DNA from: a virus
Virus record (IMG/VR): IMGVR_UViG_3300021181_000032
Location: 1-29,340 of that record
Strand: one strand, 5' to 3'
DNA: 29,340 nt
In this document: piece after piece, positions 18,378-25,307 of the stretch
How positions within the stretch are numbered: the stretch's first letter is position 1
How the letters are laid out: the number at the start of each line of letters is the position of its first letter
Made by a program: the position numbers and the translations under genes
Notes under the pieces: generated by a model
Told to the model about the DNA's origin: nothing
Databases searched by the model: none
The model's input: only the letters and a program-made list of their open reading frames with translations

Positions 18378-19547
18378 TTAGCGGCGAACGCGACCATCCC
18401 TCAGAGCTTCTTGGATTTGACTTTCGATCAGACGATATTCGTCGTCACGACCAGCGTACTTTCCGCGTGTAACATCTGAATAGAATTGCGCGATCTCCGC
18501 ACCTGTTACTATAGGCTTATCGGGGGGAGCTTGTGTCTGCCCCGGTCGCGCTCTGCCCGGTGCTGCAAGACTTACAAGATCGACAGCCGGGGTGGTTGCA
18601 GGGTTACTCCTAGAGTGAGTCGCGTTCCCACTCCCAGAGCTTTCTGCCCCGTTGCCCGGCTGTGATCTTCCAGTCTGTACAGGACCAGAAGCAGCCAGTT
18701 CCGCCTGATACCTCTCAAATGTCGCCACAACCCTGGAAGCTTCTCCACGGTCAAAAGCGTGCATCAAGATTGCTTTGCGTTGGGTTCCATACATGGGGTC
18801 AATCTGAGCCAGCCATGTTTTGAACCCTTCGTCGTCATTCTGTGCTTCCCAATCAGGTACTCGCTCTTTAAGCGCCTGATAAACCTGCGAACGTGCGTCT
18901 GCCGCAACGTGTGTTTGCACGCCACTTAAAGACTGACGCACTTGTTGAATTTCACCACGTACTGGTGCTAGTTCTGCCTCTGCCACTTCACGGGCAGCGC
19001 GACGAGCCATATCAACGAGTTCTTTACTCCATTCCTTCTCATCTTCAGGAGTAACATATCTCTTTGGAACAAAATTATTAACTGACTGTTGAGAGGTGGC
19101 AGGAGAGGATACCGTAGCAAGGAGCCGCTGCATTTCTCCGACACGGTTGACAAGGTCACGGTTTTCCTGTGACGCTTTTTCAAAGCGCCCAACCATGGCC
19201 CTAAATTCACTCTCAGAGTAATGACGATCTTGTTCTTGACCATTACCCTGACCATTACCCCGCTGTTGGGGGGCAGGTGCGGGCGCAGGTTGAGGTGAAG
19301 GTGATGCATTCCTCAATATAGGATTTGGTTGCGCGCGGGCGGGCTGAGCCGGTAATTCTGGAATTGGTGGTGTAGGAGAACCAATGTCAGCGAACACCAT
19401 CTTCCCCGGTTGTCCGCCACCAATCCGTTGCTGCTCTGATAACTCGTTCGCTCGTGCAGCCGCACGCCTGACAGCTTCAGGAAGATGAGCGTTCGGGTCA
19501 GGTGTATTCGTACGTACGGTTCTTGTTTGTTCGTTTGGATTTGCCAT
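18378..19547 (-). CDS. Capsid scaffold protein
   Basis: 389 residues, one base after the preceding gene. Long Pro/Ala/Gln-rich low-complexity stretches (about 55-105 and 285-330) flank a central coiled-coil part (about 110-250; RFEKASQENRDLVNRVGEMQ). The C-terminal basic segment (AQFYSDVTRGKYAGRDDE near 343-360, ending DGRVRR) is the kind that binds coat protein. Position immediately before the capsid gene, the high helical content and the basic tail are standard for podophage scaffolds. Two palindrome relatives lie in the low-complexity tail and one near residue 110. Confidence 0.85.
   Translation of the reverse strand: MANPNEQTRTVRTNTPDPNAHLPEAVRRAAARANELSEQQRIGGGQPGKMVFADIGSPTPPIPELPAQPARAQPNPILRNASPSPQPAPAPAPQQRGNGQGNGQEQDRHYSESEFRAMVGRFEKASQENRDLVNRVGEMQRLLATVSSPATSQQSVNNFVPKRYVTPEDEKEWSKELVDMARRAAREVAEAELAPVRGEIQQVRQSLSGVQTHVAADARSQVYQALKERVPDWEAQNDDEGFKTWLAQIDPMYGTQRKAILMHAFDRGEASRVVATFERYQAELAASGPVQTGRSQPGNGAESSGSGNATHSRSNPATTPAVDLVSLAAPGRARPGQTQAPPDKPIVTGAEIAQFYSDVTRGKYAGRDDEYRLIESQIQEALRDGRVRR
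18604..18618. repeat. Dispersed palindrome copy 17
   Basis: TTACTCCTAGAGTGA, perfect core, in the scaffold gene and read as THSRSN. A decayed copy, CACTCCCAGAGC, lies at 18629-18640 (SSGSGN). Confidence 0.85.
19207..19221. repeat. Dispersed palindrome copy 18
   Basis: TCACTCTCAGAGTAA, perfect core, in the scaffold gene and read as HYSESE. Confidence 0.85.
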
Positions 19548-19548
19548 G

Positions 19549-19773
19549 TTATCTTCTTACCCTTACTTGTCTTGGATACGCACTAGGGGTATCGAACATC
19601 ATATCCCTATCCCCAACGCCTAACCTGACTTTGTCCTCTTCAGTCAAAACATGTTCCTTAAGTAATCCTCTCATATGCTGAACTTGATTTGCAAGATAAT
19701 CATTGTGCCGTTGCAGCCTTTCAAGCCGCTCGGCCATATCTCTGACTTCATTTCCAGTATAAAGTATAGTCAT
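19549..19773 (-). CDS. Small coiled-coil protein, unknown
   Basis: 74 residues. The ATG overlaps the previous stop by four bases (ATGA), and the stop is one base from the scaffold start. Residues 8-45 (EVRDMAERLERLQRHNDYLANQ) form a heptad-rich helix. The C-terminus (RQVRVRR) is basic and resembles the end of the scaffold (DGRVRR). It may help assembly, but no family is recognised. Confidence 0.72.
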   Translation of the reverse strand: MTILYTGNEVRDMAERLERLQRHNDYLANQVQHMRGLLKEHVLTEEDKVRLGVGDRDMMFDTPSAYPRQVRVRR

Positions 19774-20024
19774 ATTTTCTTCTCATCTCGTCTCATAATC
19801 TTATCATGTGCCTCGTCTAATCCACGCATATTTAAGGCAAACTCTAACGCTTGTTGTGCAATACCTACTGTTCTATGTAACTCCGCAGTCGGCGATCTTA
19901 GTGCTCGTTCAACACGATCATTGGTGTAAGCGTCTAACGCGATTAAATATCTCTCCCATTGCTCAGCGTTTATCTTTGAAAGCGCCCACGCCTCTCTTAT
20001 TAAGTTTTCCTCCGGATTACTCAC
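19770..20024 (-). CDS. Small helical protein, unknown
   Basis: 84 residues from GTG 20024, which overlaps the upstream stop as GTGA and has AAGAGAG about 4 nt upstream. The frame stays open for a further 61 codons, but that extension would lie wholly across the 98-residue gene and has no ribosome site. The protein is charged and helical (EQWERYLIALDAYTNDRVER). Function unknown; it is coupled to genes on both sides. Confidence 0.7.
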   Translation of the reverse strand: MSNPEENLIREAWALSKINAEQWERYLIALDAYTNDRVERALRSPTAELHRTVGIAQQALEFALNMRGLDEAHDKIMRRDEKKI

Positions 20025-20317
20025 AAAACTCTCTTGGGCACAGAAATGTTCAAGTATGGAGGCCCACTCGTATCTTCTTTGAGCGCCAAACCACCCAAAC
20101 CGTCTTCTCCTGTGGGTTTCTTGGCAAGCTCCACTTTGCAGTAATTGCGCTCGTGCCAACGCTGTTCTTTCGTGCCAGGAACAGCCTCGGTAAACGCACC
20201 AAGACATTTCAATTCTTGGTATCGACCACCGCTATCAGGGCAGTCATGCGCATCAAAGTCAGTCTCTGGTTTGTCATACCAGCGTGGCTTGCTGTCACCT
20301 TTTTTAATACGATCCAT
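20021..20317 (-). CDS. Small hydrophilic protein, unknown
   Basis: 98 residues, with GGAG 7 nt before ATG 20317. It overlaps the preceding gene by 14 bases and the following one by four. It is Lys/Gly/Pro-rich with three cysteines (HDCPDSG, LKCLG, NYCKV). No family is recognised. Codon phase and the coupled overlaps, rather than homology, support it over the competing frame in 20024-20207. Confidence 0.65.
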   Translation of the reverse strand: MDRIKKGDSKPRWYDKPETDFDAHDCPDSGGRYQELKCLGAFTEAVPGTKEQRWHERNYCKVELAKKPTGEDGLGGLALKEDTSGPPYLNISVPKRVL

Positions 20318-20699
20318 GGAAGCTCTCCGGTAAACTTTGTGTCACAGTGTCCGCAGCGTCGATGATATCGTTTATCTTTACTCCATAATAGTCAGCCATA
20401 AAACCGACTGAGTTATAATCGACTTGTTCATATACTTTTGGTTTTAATTTAATTGGCAGTTCGAGTTTATCAACAATAATTGCCTGCCAACCTGCTACTT
20501 TTTTGAACGCATCGGCAATTTCTGCTACGTCTATTCTTATATACAACTGTACTTCTTCTGGTAATGTAACTTTATACTGTACAGCCAACTCCATTATTTT
20601 CTCTATAATCTCATTAACAACACCCGTAGTTGCAGTAATGTCAAAGTGATGACGTGGAACGAGATGATTGATTTCTCTGTTCACGTATCGCCTTAACAT
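20304..20699 (-). CDS. Unknown protein
   Basis: 131 residues. ATG and the previous stop overlap as TGATG. Mixed alpha/beta composition: a helical N-terminal half (GVVNEIIEKIMELAVQYKV) and a central strand pair (VQLYIRIDVAEIADAFKKV). No motif is recognised. It belongs to the block of small genes between portal and scaffold. Confidence 0.68.
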   Translation of the reverse strand: MLRRYVNREINHLVPRHHFDITATTGVVNEIIEKIMELAVQYKVTLPEEVQLYIRIDVAEIADAFKKVAGWQAIIVDKLELPIKLKPKVYEQVDYNSVGFMADYYGVKINDIIDAADTVTQSLPESFHGSY

Positions 20700-21223
20700 C
20701 AGGGCACCACAATAATATTACTGGCGGAAGGCAAACTAGAGCCTCCTGCGTTAGTGGCAGTGACTATGCAACTCAAATCATGACCACCTACGTCAGCAGC
20801 CGCAAGAATACGACTGTTTGTCGTTGCTCCGACGATGTTTACGCCATCACGCTGCCACTGATACGCGTAAGAGACTGGTACATTACTCCAATTCCCCATA
20901 GTACAGTTCAGCGTACTGCCCTGTGCATAGGGTGGTGTACCGCTAACAAACGGCTCAGTGACAACCTCTGGAATTTCTGGCGTCGCCGTCAATGCAACCA
21001 ATACGTTCAACGCAGCCACAAACCCAGTGTAATCTAAAGACGGCAGAGGGGCAAGTGACTTAGCGACCCGGTAGTTATTGATGACTTTCAAGTAAGTGCG
21101 TTGGCTGTTCGCCGCACTCACATCGGGGATCAAGTTGGACGCAAGGCCAAGCTGGATACCCACATCCCTTAATGCAGCCATGCGTTGGCTAAAGTCAATA
21201 TCAACATAAAGGGGCATAGCCAT
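20699..21223 (-). CDS. Protein with C-terminal Ig-like domain, probable virion decoration
   Basis: 174 residues. GGGAG, 8 nt before the ATG, comes from the palindrome at 21229-21243. Residues 1-80 are helical with no recognised motif. Residues about 85-174 look like an Ig-like sandwich: LNCTMGNWSNVPVSYAYQW at 105-123, a disulfide-type pair Cys107/Cys152, and the closing strand SCIVTATNAGGSSLPSAS. Such domains on phage surface proteins are thought to bind weakly to carbohydrates or cell surfaces. The site on the particle is not known. Confidence 0.75.
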   Translation of the reverse strand: MAMPLYVDIDFSQRMAALRDVGIQLGLASNLIPDVSAANSQRTYLKVINNYRVAKSLAPLPSLDYTGFVAALNVLVALTATPEIPEVVTEPFVSGTPPYAQGSTLNCTMGNWSNVPVSYAYQWQRDGVNIVGATTNSRILAAADVGGHDLSCIVTATNAGGSSLPSASNIIVVP

Positions 21224-21228
21224 CTTAG

Positions 21229-21243
21229 TTACTCCCAGAGTGA
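21229..21243. repeat. Dispersed palindrome copy 19, intergenic
   Basis: TTACTCCCAGAGTGA, perfect core, just upstream of ATG 21223 and supplying its GGGAG. It abuts the separate 16-bp palindrome at 21243. Confidence 0.9.
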
Positions 21244-21258
21244 GCGCAAGCTTGCGCT
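21243..21258. repeat. Perfect 16-bp palindrome
   Basis: AGCGCAAGCTTGCGCT is a perfect palindrome in the gap between the MFGKGH-repeat gene and the Ig-domain gene. As RNA it gives a GC-rich hairpin with a four-base loop. No T-tract follows on the minus strand, so it is a processing site, pause site or protein site rather than a standard terminator. Confidence 0.75.
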
Positions 21259-21277
21259 GCGCGAACCACTCAAATAA

Positions 21278-21526
21278 TTACCCTACTTGACTTTGCTTCC
21301 CGCTGACAGCAGGAACCTTGTTGCCAGCGTGCCCCTTGCCAAACATTTCGTTCGAGCCACCGCCCTTGGCGAACTCGCCGTTCTCAGAGCCTTGACTCGA
21401 CTTGCCGGATTGACCAGACTCCACCTTGCCAGTGTGGCCCTTGCCAAACATCTTCGTCTTGCCACCTTGCGCAAAGAAGCCAGCGTCTTTGTTCTGGTGG
21501 TTGTCTCTACTGATAAACTTCGCCAT
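21278..21526 (-). CDS. Small Gly/Lys-rich protein with MFGKGH tandem repeat
   Basis: 82 residues. GGAG lies 7 nt upstream of ATG 21526. Two copies of a motif, FAQGGKTKMFGKGHTG (18-33) and FAKGGGSNEMFGKGHAG (52-68), are separated by a Ser/Gln/Gly spacer. The protein has almost no hydrophobic core, so it is probably disordered until bound to another component. Proteins of this kind lie in phage structural regions and are usually left unnamed. Function unknown. Confidence 0.72.
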   Translation of the reverse strand: MAKFISRDNHQNKDAGFFAQGGKTKMFGKGHTGKVESGQSGKSSQGSENGEFAKGGGSNEMFGKGHAGNKVPAVSGKQSQVG

Positions 21527-21543
21527 TTTAGTTCTCCTATTTC

Positions 21544-21577
21544 GCGTTTAGCGTGTTCGCGTAAACGCGCACGCTTA
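21544..21577. repeat. 34-bp hairpin element, copy A
   Basis: Starts GCGTTTAGCGTGTTCGCG and contains the arms GCGTTTA and TAAACGC. It matches 31 of 34 positions of the element at 26488-26521. Here it overlaps the stop codon of the signal-peptide gene and lies before the MFGKGH gene. Confidence 0.82.
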
Positions 21578-21886
21578 ACACCCTACAACAGGCGCAACGA
21601 ATACCCACGCAGGATACGCATCTGCTGCCATTGCCCACACATGAGACGTTGTGTTTAGACACTGCGTCCCACCATTGATCGGAAATCCCAACCCCTGCTG
21701 AAGGCCAGTCGTGGGGGCTGTATCGTCGATCAAAAACACAACATGCCCAGTAGGACCAATGAGCGCAGGACCAACGCCAAGATCACTCCATGCCGTAGAG
21801 TTAAGCACAACCTTCGCTGTTGCTATGGCCTCTGCTAAGGAGGTACTAATAAGAACAAAAGCAAGTGCTGCGATAACTCTCAACAT
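21575..21886 (-). CDS. Decoration-like small protein with signal peptide
   Basis: 103 residues, starting one base after the upstream stop (TAACATG). Residues 1-20 form a secretion signal (Arg3, hydrophobic core, AEA cleavage site after Ala20). The mature part (VVLNSTAWSDLGVGPALIG, then LNTTSHVWAMAA) resembles a short beta domain I have seen in phage head-decoration or fibre-like proteins. Only two cysteines, near the C-terminal half, are present. An export signal on such a domain is unusual. The exact family is uncertain. Confidence 0.72.
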   Translation of the reverse strand: MLRVIAALAFVLISTSLAEAIATAKVVLNSTAWSDLGVGPALIGPTGHVVFLIDDTAPTTGLQQGLGFPINGGTQCLNTTSHVWAMAADAYPAWVFVAPVVGC

Positions 21887-21887
21887 G

Positions 21888-22355
21888 TTACGTCCCCTTT
21901 TTATGTGTACCTATACGCGCCTTAGCGTTGGAAGTCTGAGACGAAATCGCCTCAAGACCAACACCTTTCACGCCAGCACGTCGCCCCTCACTGCCTGTAC
22001 CCTTGGTGATACCCTCTTCCACTTTGTGCATGGTACCGGGCATTCCATGGGTCTTATGACCAGCGATGACTGGCCCCCCGTGCGCGTGCTTTGTTACTTC
22101 TTCTTTTTTCTCTTCGCGCTTCGCCTCTCCCCCCTTCTTAAAAGCTCCGATACCACTGCCGGGGGCAGCTCGCGGCCCCATAGCCCCGCCCATAGGCGAA
22201 GGACCGCCACCAACAGGAGGACGAGGCCGCGGGGGCATAGCGCCCATCCCCCCCATGGGAGGACCACCCATCATCGTCGGTGGTTGTCGCGGTTTACGCC
22301 CTCCACCACCCATCGCTGCGGCACCAGCGCCCATTCCACCTGTTCTACGTGGCAT
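21888..22355 (-). CDS. Gly/Pro/Met-rich basic protein, unknown
   Basis: 155 residues with a strong ribosome site, AAAGGAG, about 8 nt before ATG 22355. The N-terminal 70 residues are Gly/Pro/Met/Arg repeats (MMGGPPMGGMGAMPPRPRP). A Lys/Glu-rich stretch (KKGGEAKREEKKEEVTKH) follows, then a Gly/His/Lys tail. It is probably disordered and positively charged enough to bind nucleic acid or the acidic part of another virion protein. No family is recognised. Confidence 0.68.
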   Translation of the reverse strand: MPRRTGGMGAGAAAMGGGGRKPRQPPTMMGGPPMGGMGAMPPRPRPPVGGGPSPMGGAMGPRAAPGSGIGAFKKGGEAKREEKKEEVTKHAHGGPVIAGHKTHGMPGTMHKVEEGITKGTGSEGRRAGVKGVGLEAISSQTSNAKARIGTHKKGT

Positions 22356-22386
22356 CGTTGCTCTCCTTTATATTTCTCTTCTATGT

Positions 22387-22415
22387 AGTCTATCTTCGCT
22401 TCCGCTCGATAGACT
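22387..22415. repeat. Inverted repeat between genes
   Basis: AGTCTATC at 22387-22394 is exactly complementary to GATAGACT at 22408-22415, with 13 nt between. It lies in the 68-bp gap after the 22424 stop. No T-tract follows on the minus strand, so a terminator is not claimed. Confidence 0.55.
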
Positions 22416-22423
22416 TTAGACCC

Positions 22424-22714
22424 TTATTTCTTTGGGGGAGTTGAAGTCGAAGATTGCGTCGCAGTGTTCGGCGTAGGGGACGGCACGGGAGGAGGTGTCG
22501 CAGGTGCGGGAGGGGGTGCCGAAGATTGCGCTTGCTTCTGCGCTTCTTTCTCTGCCTGCGCCTTCTCGTGATCTTCGATGGCTTTGATTTGATCGCGGAT
22601 ACCGTCAAACTCCGCTTCAAGGGATTTCCATTTTGCAGCGGCGTCGTCCCACATCTGCTTTGCCTGATAGGTTACGCGCTCCAACTCAGCCTTAAGTTCA
22701 GCAATGTTAACCAC
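22424..22714 (-). CDS. Small coiled-coil protein with Pro-rich tail, unknown
   Basis: 96 residues from GTG 22714, chosen because AAGGAG lies 6 nt upstream. An ATG six codons earlier (22732) overlaps the portal stop but its own GGGAG is only about one base away. Residues 1-60 are a charged helix (AELKAELERVTYQAKQMW). The rest is Ala/Pro/Ser/Thr-rich and unstructured. It directly follows the portal gene. Function unknown. Confidence 0.68.
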   Translation of the reverse strand: MVNIAELKAELERVTYQAKQMWDDAAAKWKSLEAEFDGIRDQIKAIEDHEKAQAEKEAQKQAQSSAPPPAPATPPPVPSPTPNTATQSSTSTPPKK

Positions 22715-22728
22715 TTTACTCTCCTTCT

Positions 22729-25029
22729 TCATTCTCCCGCTTGGGGTGTCGTTACTCCGGGGGTATTACCCCCACCTCCCGGTGGCATTGCGCCCGCCGG
22801 TGGACCTTTACTGGCGGGTCCAACAACGTTTAGTTGGGGACCACCTTTAGCTGGGCGCGGTGCTTGCTGACCTTGAGCCTGCGCCGCTCCATGCTGACCA
22901 GCCAATTGCGTATTCGCAGCCGCCTCCTGCCCTTGAGCAGCCCCGGTTTGCGCAGCCGCTTGAGCCTTCTGCTGATTGTTAAGTTCCTCTTCGGTGGGGA
23001 CGATATCTGCGCCGGGAATATTGAGATGGTCCGCAACCTGTTTAAGGACAACTGCACGTCCCTTCGGTCCAATAATCGACATGTCAATCGGATTAGCTGT
23101 GATTTGTAGAAACTCAAGTTCCCGCTGTATCTGGGCTTCCTTAGCCATGGCGACGTTAACACCGAGTATTCTAACTTCTTCTTGCCCATCAAGCAGACCT
23201 GAAGTATCTGTAAGCATAATCATATCAAGAAGGTTTGTTATCAACCCTTCTACTATATCTCTATCAATGTTCGATGCGACGGTTTGAAGTATCTTCGCAG
23301 CGTTCTGCATGAGCATAGCAAGCCCAGAAGCAGTACGACCAGTCGGTCCCGCTCCGGGCATACCTTGCACAAACTTAGGAATAGCGGACATCTCGTCCGC
23401 CAACGTACTAAACGCAGTATAGACAGCCATTAACTCTTGGGAATTACTTTGCGGTTGCCAGAATGAAATCGCAGGTTGAGTATTATTACCAAATGGATCA
23501 GACTTGATGTGCCAACGTTTCCAAGGATACAGTTCCTCACCGTCCTCACCGTCTGCCAATCGGTCGTCGCTAATAGTAACTTGTGGTCCACTCGCAATGC
23601 TGAGATTATTAACAAGTGCTCGTAGAGTGGCATTCGCCACGGTACTAATATCAGTGAGCAAATCCGGGAGTCCGTTACCAACGACAGTGCCCGGCACTTT
23701 TTCAAAAGAGGTAAGGTAATAAATATGGCGTTTTCGCGGCGATGGGGAAAGTTGAACTTTGATAACATATCGCCCTATCAGCCATGCTTCAATAAAATAA
23801 TCACGCGTCGGATCAGGTATCATTGGAGCAGGGAAGCCTGCCTCTAAAATCTGCTTACCCTGAGCCCACCCACTGAATTGTAAACATGCGATCAGTCCTG
23901 ATTGGTTAAATCGAGGGTTCTCTCGGGACTCAAGTATTGCTCGCTCTGCGTCGGTCTGGTCCCAATTATCAACAAGACCTCCACGACCATAATCGTCCAG
24001 AACAGCTCTGACAGCTTGTTGATCAAATCCGGGGAGGTCGAGTAAATCATTTAACTCTTTTCGTGTAACTCGTGATCTTTCAATGACATTTGCATCAGCT
24101 ATATTTGCAACCCCCGGTGTCCAGTAGATATCAAATGGACTAACACGTTCCCAACACAAATAAGGTTTCTGCGTTGTGAGCGGATTACTCTTGAGAGTAT
24201 TAGGGTCACGCTGCCATTCTACGTTGGTTTTAATTCTAACTACTGGCCCTTTAATAACTCCGTATGGGAAAATTGGTAGATCAACTAGGAACTCTGCGAA
24301 TGCTGTATAGAACCCGCCTTGTGCAAGAATTTCTTGAATTTTATCTTCCGCAATTTTTGCCTTCTTCGCCGCATTTCTCTTTGCCGCATCACGCGCTGCC
24401 GTTTCGAGTTCGGTAAATCTATCTCGTATGGCATTAGCATCAGGTAATGGTTCAGGGGGTGGTGGCGCTGGTGGTTGTTGTGCTTGAGCAACTGCGGGCT
24501 GTTGCGCGTTTTGAGTGTGCATCGCGGCCACACCCGCCGCATGCGCCTGCTGAGCATGTAACGCTTGTAAATGACCTTGAACTGCCCCTTGTATTTCTGA
24601 CTCTACAAGTTTCTGTATGGACTGGTATATCTCAGGTGGTACGGGGGGATCGGGCGAAGGCTCAAGCCCCCACGGTCGTTCAGTCCCAAGATAAACATCT
24701 CTCAAGAGGGACGTAGTCCCTCGCGCTTTCATCGCAACGATGCGCGCGTATACCTGTGATCCTCCGAATTTTCTTATCTCTTGTAGAATGTCTTCTTCGT
24801 AGACACCATTAAACGCGCGAAGTGCTCTCAAAAGTCTATGTGCCCAGCCGGCGCTCGTGTTATCTCGATGCCGCCGCATCAATGTAAATTGGTCATTTAT
24901 AAAGCCGGCTAGGCCAGTTAATTCTGCAACGGGGGGAAGCTGCGCCTGCGCACGGATAGCGGCTTCGCGCTTAACCTGTGCGTCTGTATCTGCGCCGCCT
25001 ACAACGCGTAAGACCCCACCAAGAGGCAC
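22729..25029 (-). CDS. Portal protein
   Basis: 766 residues. It starts at GTG 25029, the only credible start, with no Shine-Dalgarno. The core matches podophage portal proteins: an N-terminal part with RLLRALRAFNGVYEEDILQE, a wing section with KPYLCWERVSPFDIYWTPG near 300, then crown-proximal parts with TSFEKVPGTVVGNGLPDLL and TGRTASGLAMLMQNAAKIL near 610. An Ala/Gln/Pro-rich insertion (about 150-210) and C-terminal Gln-rich tail are low-complexity. The portal is the dodecameric ring through which DNA enters. The palindrome at 24185-24200 lies within it, and another lies in its last codons. Confidence 0.9.
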   Translation of the reverse strand: MPLGGVLRVVGGADTDAQVKREAAIRAQAQLPPVAELTGLAGFINDQFTLMRRHRDNTSAGWAHRLLRALRAFNGVYEEDILQEIRKFGGSQVYARIVAMKARGTTSLLRDVYLGTERPWGLEPSPDPPVPPEIYQSIQKLVESEIQGAVQGHLQALHAQQAHAAGVAAMHTQNAQQPAVAQAQQPPAPPPPEPLPDANAIRDRFTELETAARDAAKRNAAKKAKIAEDKIQEILAQGGFYTAFAEFLVDLPIFPYGVIKGPVVRIKTNVEWQRDPNTLKSNPLTTQKPYLCWERVSPFDIYWTPGVANIADANVIERSRVTRKELNDLLDLPGFDQQAVRAVLDDYGRGGLVDNWDQTDAERAILESRENPRFNQSGLIACLQFSGWAQGKQILEAGFPAPMIPDPTRDYFIEAWLIGRYVIKVQLSPSPRKRHIYYLTSFEKVPGTVVGNGLPDLLTDISTVANATLRALVNNLSIASGPQVTISDDRLADGEDGEELYPWKRWHIKSDPFGNNTQPAISFWQPQSNSQELMAVYTAFSTLADEMSAIPKFVQGMPGAGPTGRTASGLAMLMQNAAKILQTVASNIDRDIVEGLITNLLDMIMLTDTSGLLDGQEEVRILGVNVAMAKEAQIQRELEFLQITANPIDMSIIGPKGRAVVLKQVADHLNIPGADIVPTEEELNNQQKAQAAAQTGAAQGQEAAANTQLAGQHGAAQAQGQQAPRPAKGGPQLNVVGPASKGPPAGAMPPGGGGNTPGVTTPQAGE
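22752..22766. repeat. Dispersed palindrome copy 20
   Basis: TTACTCCGGGGGTAT, one change in the core, in the last codons of the portal gene and read as NTPGVTT. Confidence 0.75.
24185..24200. repeat. Dispersed palindrome copy 21, 16-bp variant
   Basis: TTACTCTTGAGAGTAT, with a centre one base longer than the consensus, in the portal gene and read as NTLKSN. Confidence 0.7.
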
Positions 25030-25048
25030 GTTTTATTAATTTTCTATA

Positions 25049-25076
25049 TCGTTACACTCCATACCCTAGTGGTCAA
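25049..25076 (-). promoter_or_regulatory. Possible portal-operon promoter
   Basis: On the minus strand TTGACC (25076-25071) and TAACGA (25054-25049) are 16 bp apart. The -10 match is weak. A start near 25040 would leave almost no leader before GTG 25029, which would fit the absence of a ribosome site. Confidence 0.35.
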
Positions 25077-25077
25077 G

Positions 25078-25093
25078 TTACCCCCCGGAGTAA
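25078..25093. repeat. Dispersed palindrome copy 22, 16-bp variant
   Basis: TTACCCCCCGGAGTAA, upstream of the portal gene, between its possible promoter and the T-rich end of the hairpin at 25110-25152. Confidence 0.7.
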
Positions 25094-25152
25094 CAAACAA
25101 ACAAACAAAATGGGGGCCGCTCTTTCCGCGGGAGGATCGAACCGGCCCCCAT
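25091..25152 (-). terminator. GC-rich hairpin with T-rich tail upstream of portal
   Basis: A perfect 10-bp stem (ATGGGGGCCG at 25110-25119 with CGGCCCCCAT at 25143-25152) encloses a 23-nt loop containing CCGCGG. On the minus strand it is followed by TTTTGTTTGTTTG. It would stop transcripts arriving from the terminase operon before the portal gene. A T-arm-like GGTTCGATCC is present, but the rest is not a tRNA. Confidence 0.65.
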
Positions 25153-25186
25153 ACTCGTATGACGGAGAGCACAATTTCTGCCATAC

Positions 25187-25218
25187 TTTTGCCATGATAA
25201 TATGCTATTGTGGCAAAA
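25187..25218. repeat. Inverted repeat in the divergent control region
   Basis: TTTTGCCA at 25187-25194 pairs with TGGCAAAA at 25211-25218, 16 bp apart. It lies in the AT-rich stretch upstream of the small-terminase promoter and may be a regulator site. No match to a known operator is claimed. Confidence 0.45.
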
Positions 25219-25231
25219 TTATGATGGAAAT

Positions 25232-25260
25232 GTGTCATTTTTATGTCTACATTTTATCAT
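25232..25260 (+). promoter_or_regulatory. Predicted promoter of the small-terminase-like gene
   Basis: GTGTCA (25232-25237) and TATCAT (25255-25260) are 17 bp apart, with 4/6 and 5/6 matches to sigma70 consensus. Transcription would begin near 25267, inside the palindrome at 25262-25287. Confidence 0.55.
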
Positions 25261-25261
25261 T

Positions 25262-25287
25262 GTAAATTAAGGTATACCTTAATTTAC
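25262..25287. promoter_or_regulatory. Perfect 26-bp palindrome, probable operator
   Basis: The 13-nt arm GTAAATTAAGGTA is followed directly by its exact reverse complement. It overlaps the predicted transcription start and ends 20 nt before ATG 25308. Its core ATTAAGGTATACCTTA matches 14 of 16 positions of the site near 29186, which links the two control regions. Confidence 0.75.
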
Positions 25288-25307
25288 CACTAAGAGAGAC
25301 CTGTAAA

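Noticed and set aside
18629-18640. CACTCCCAGAGC as a full palindrome copy
   Set aside because: Only part of the core is kept; listed as a decayed relative of copy 17.
21711-22419. Plus-strand frames opposite the small genes before the portal
   Set aside because: They are antisense to coupled minus-strand genes with good ribosome sites and have repeat-like composition.
22454-22870. Plus-strand Arg/Cys/Leu-rich frame
   Set aside because: It crosses the ends of two minus-strand genes and its composition is a mirror of coiled-coil and Pro codons.
25110-25152. Possible tRNA (contains GGTTCGATCC on the minus strand)
   Set aside because: The acceptor-like stem closes directly on a 23-nt loop; there are no D or anticodon arms. 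A hairpin terminator explains it better.
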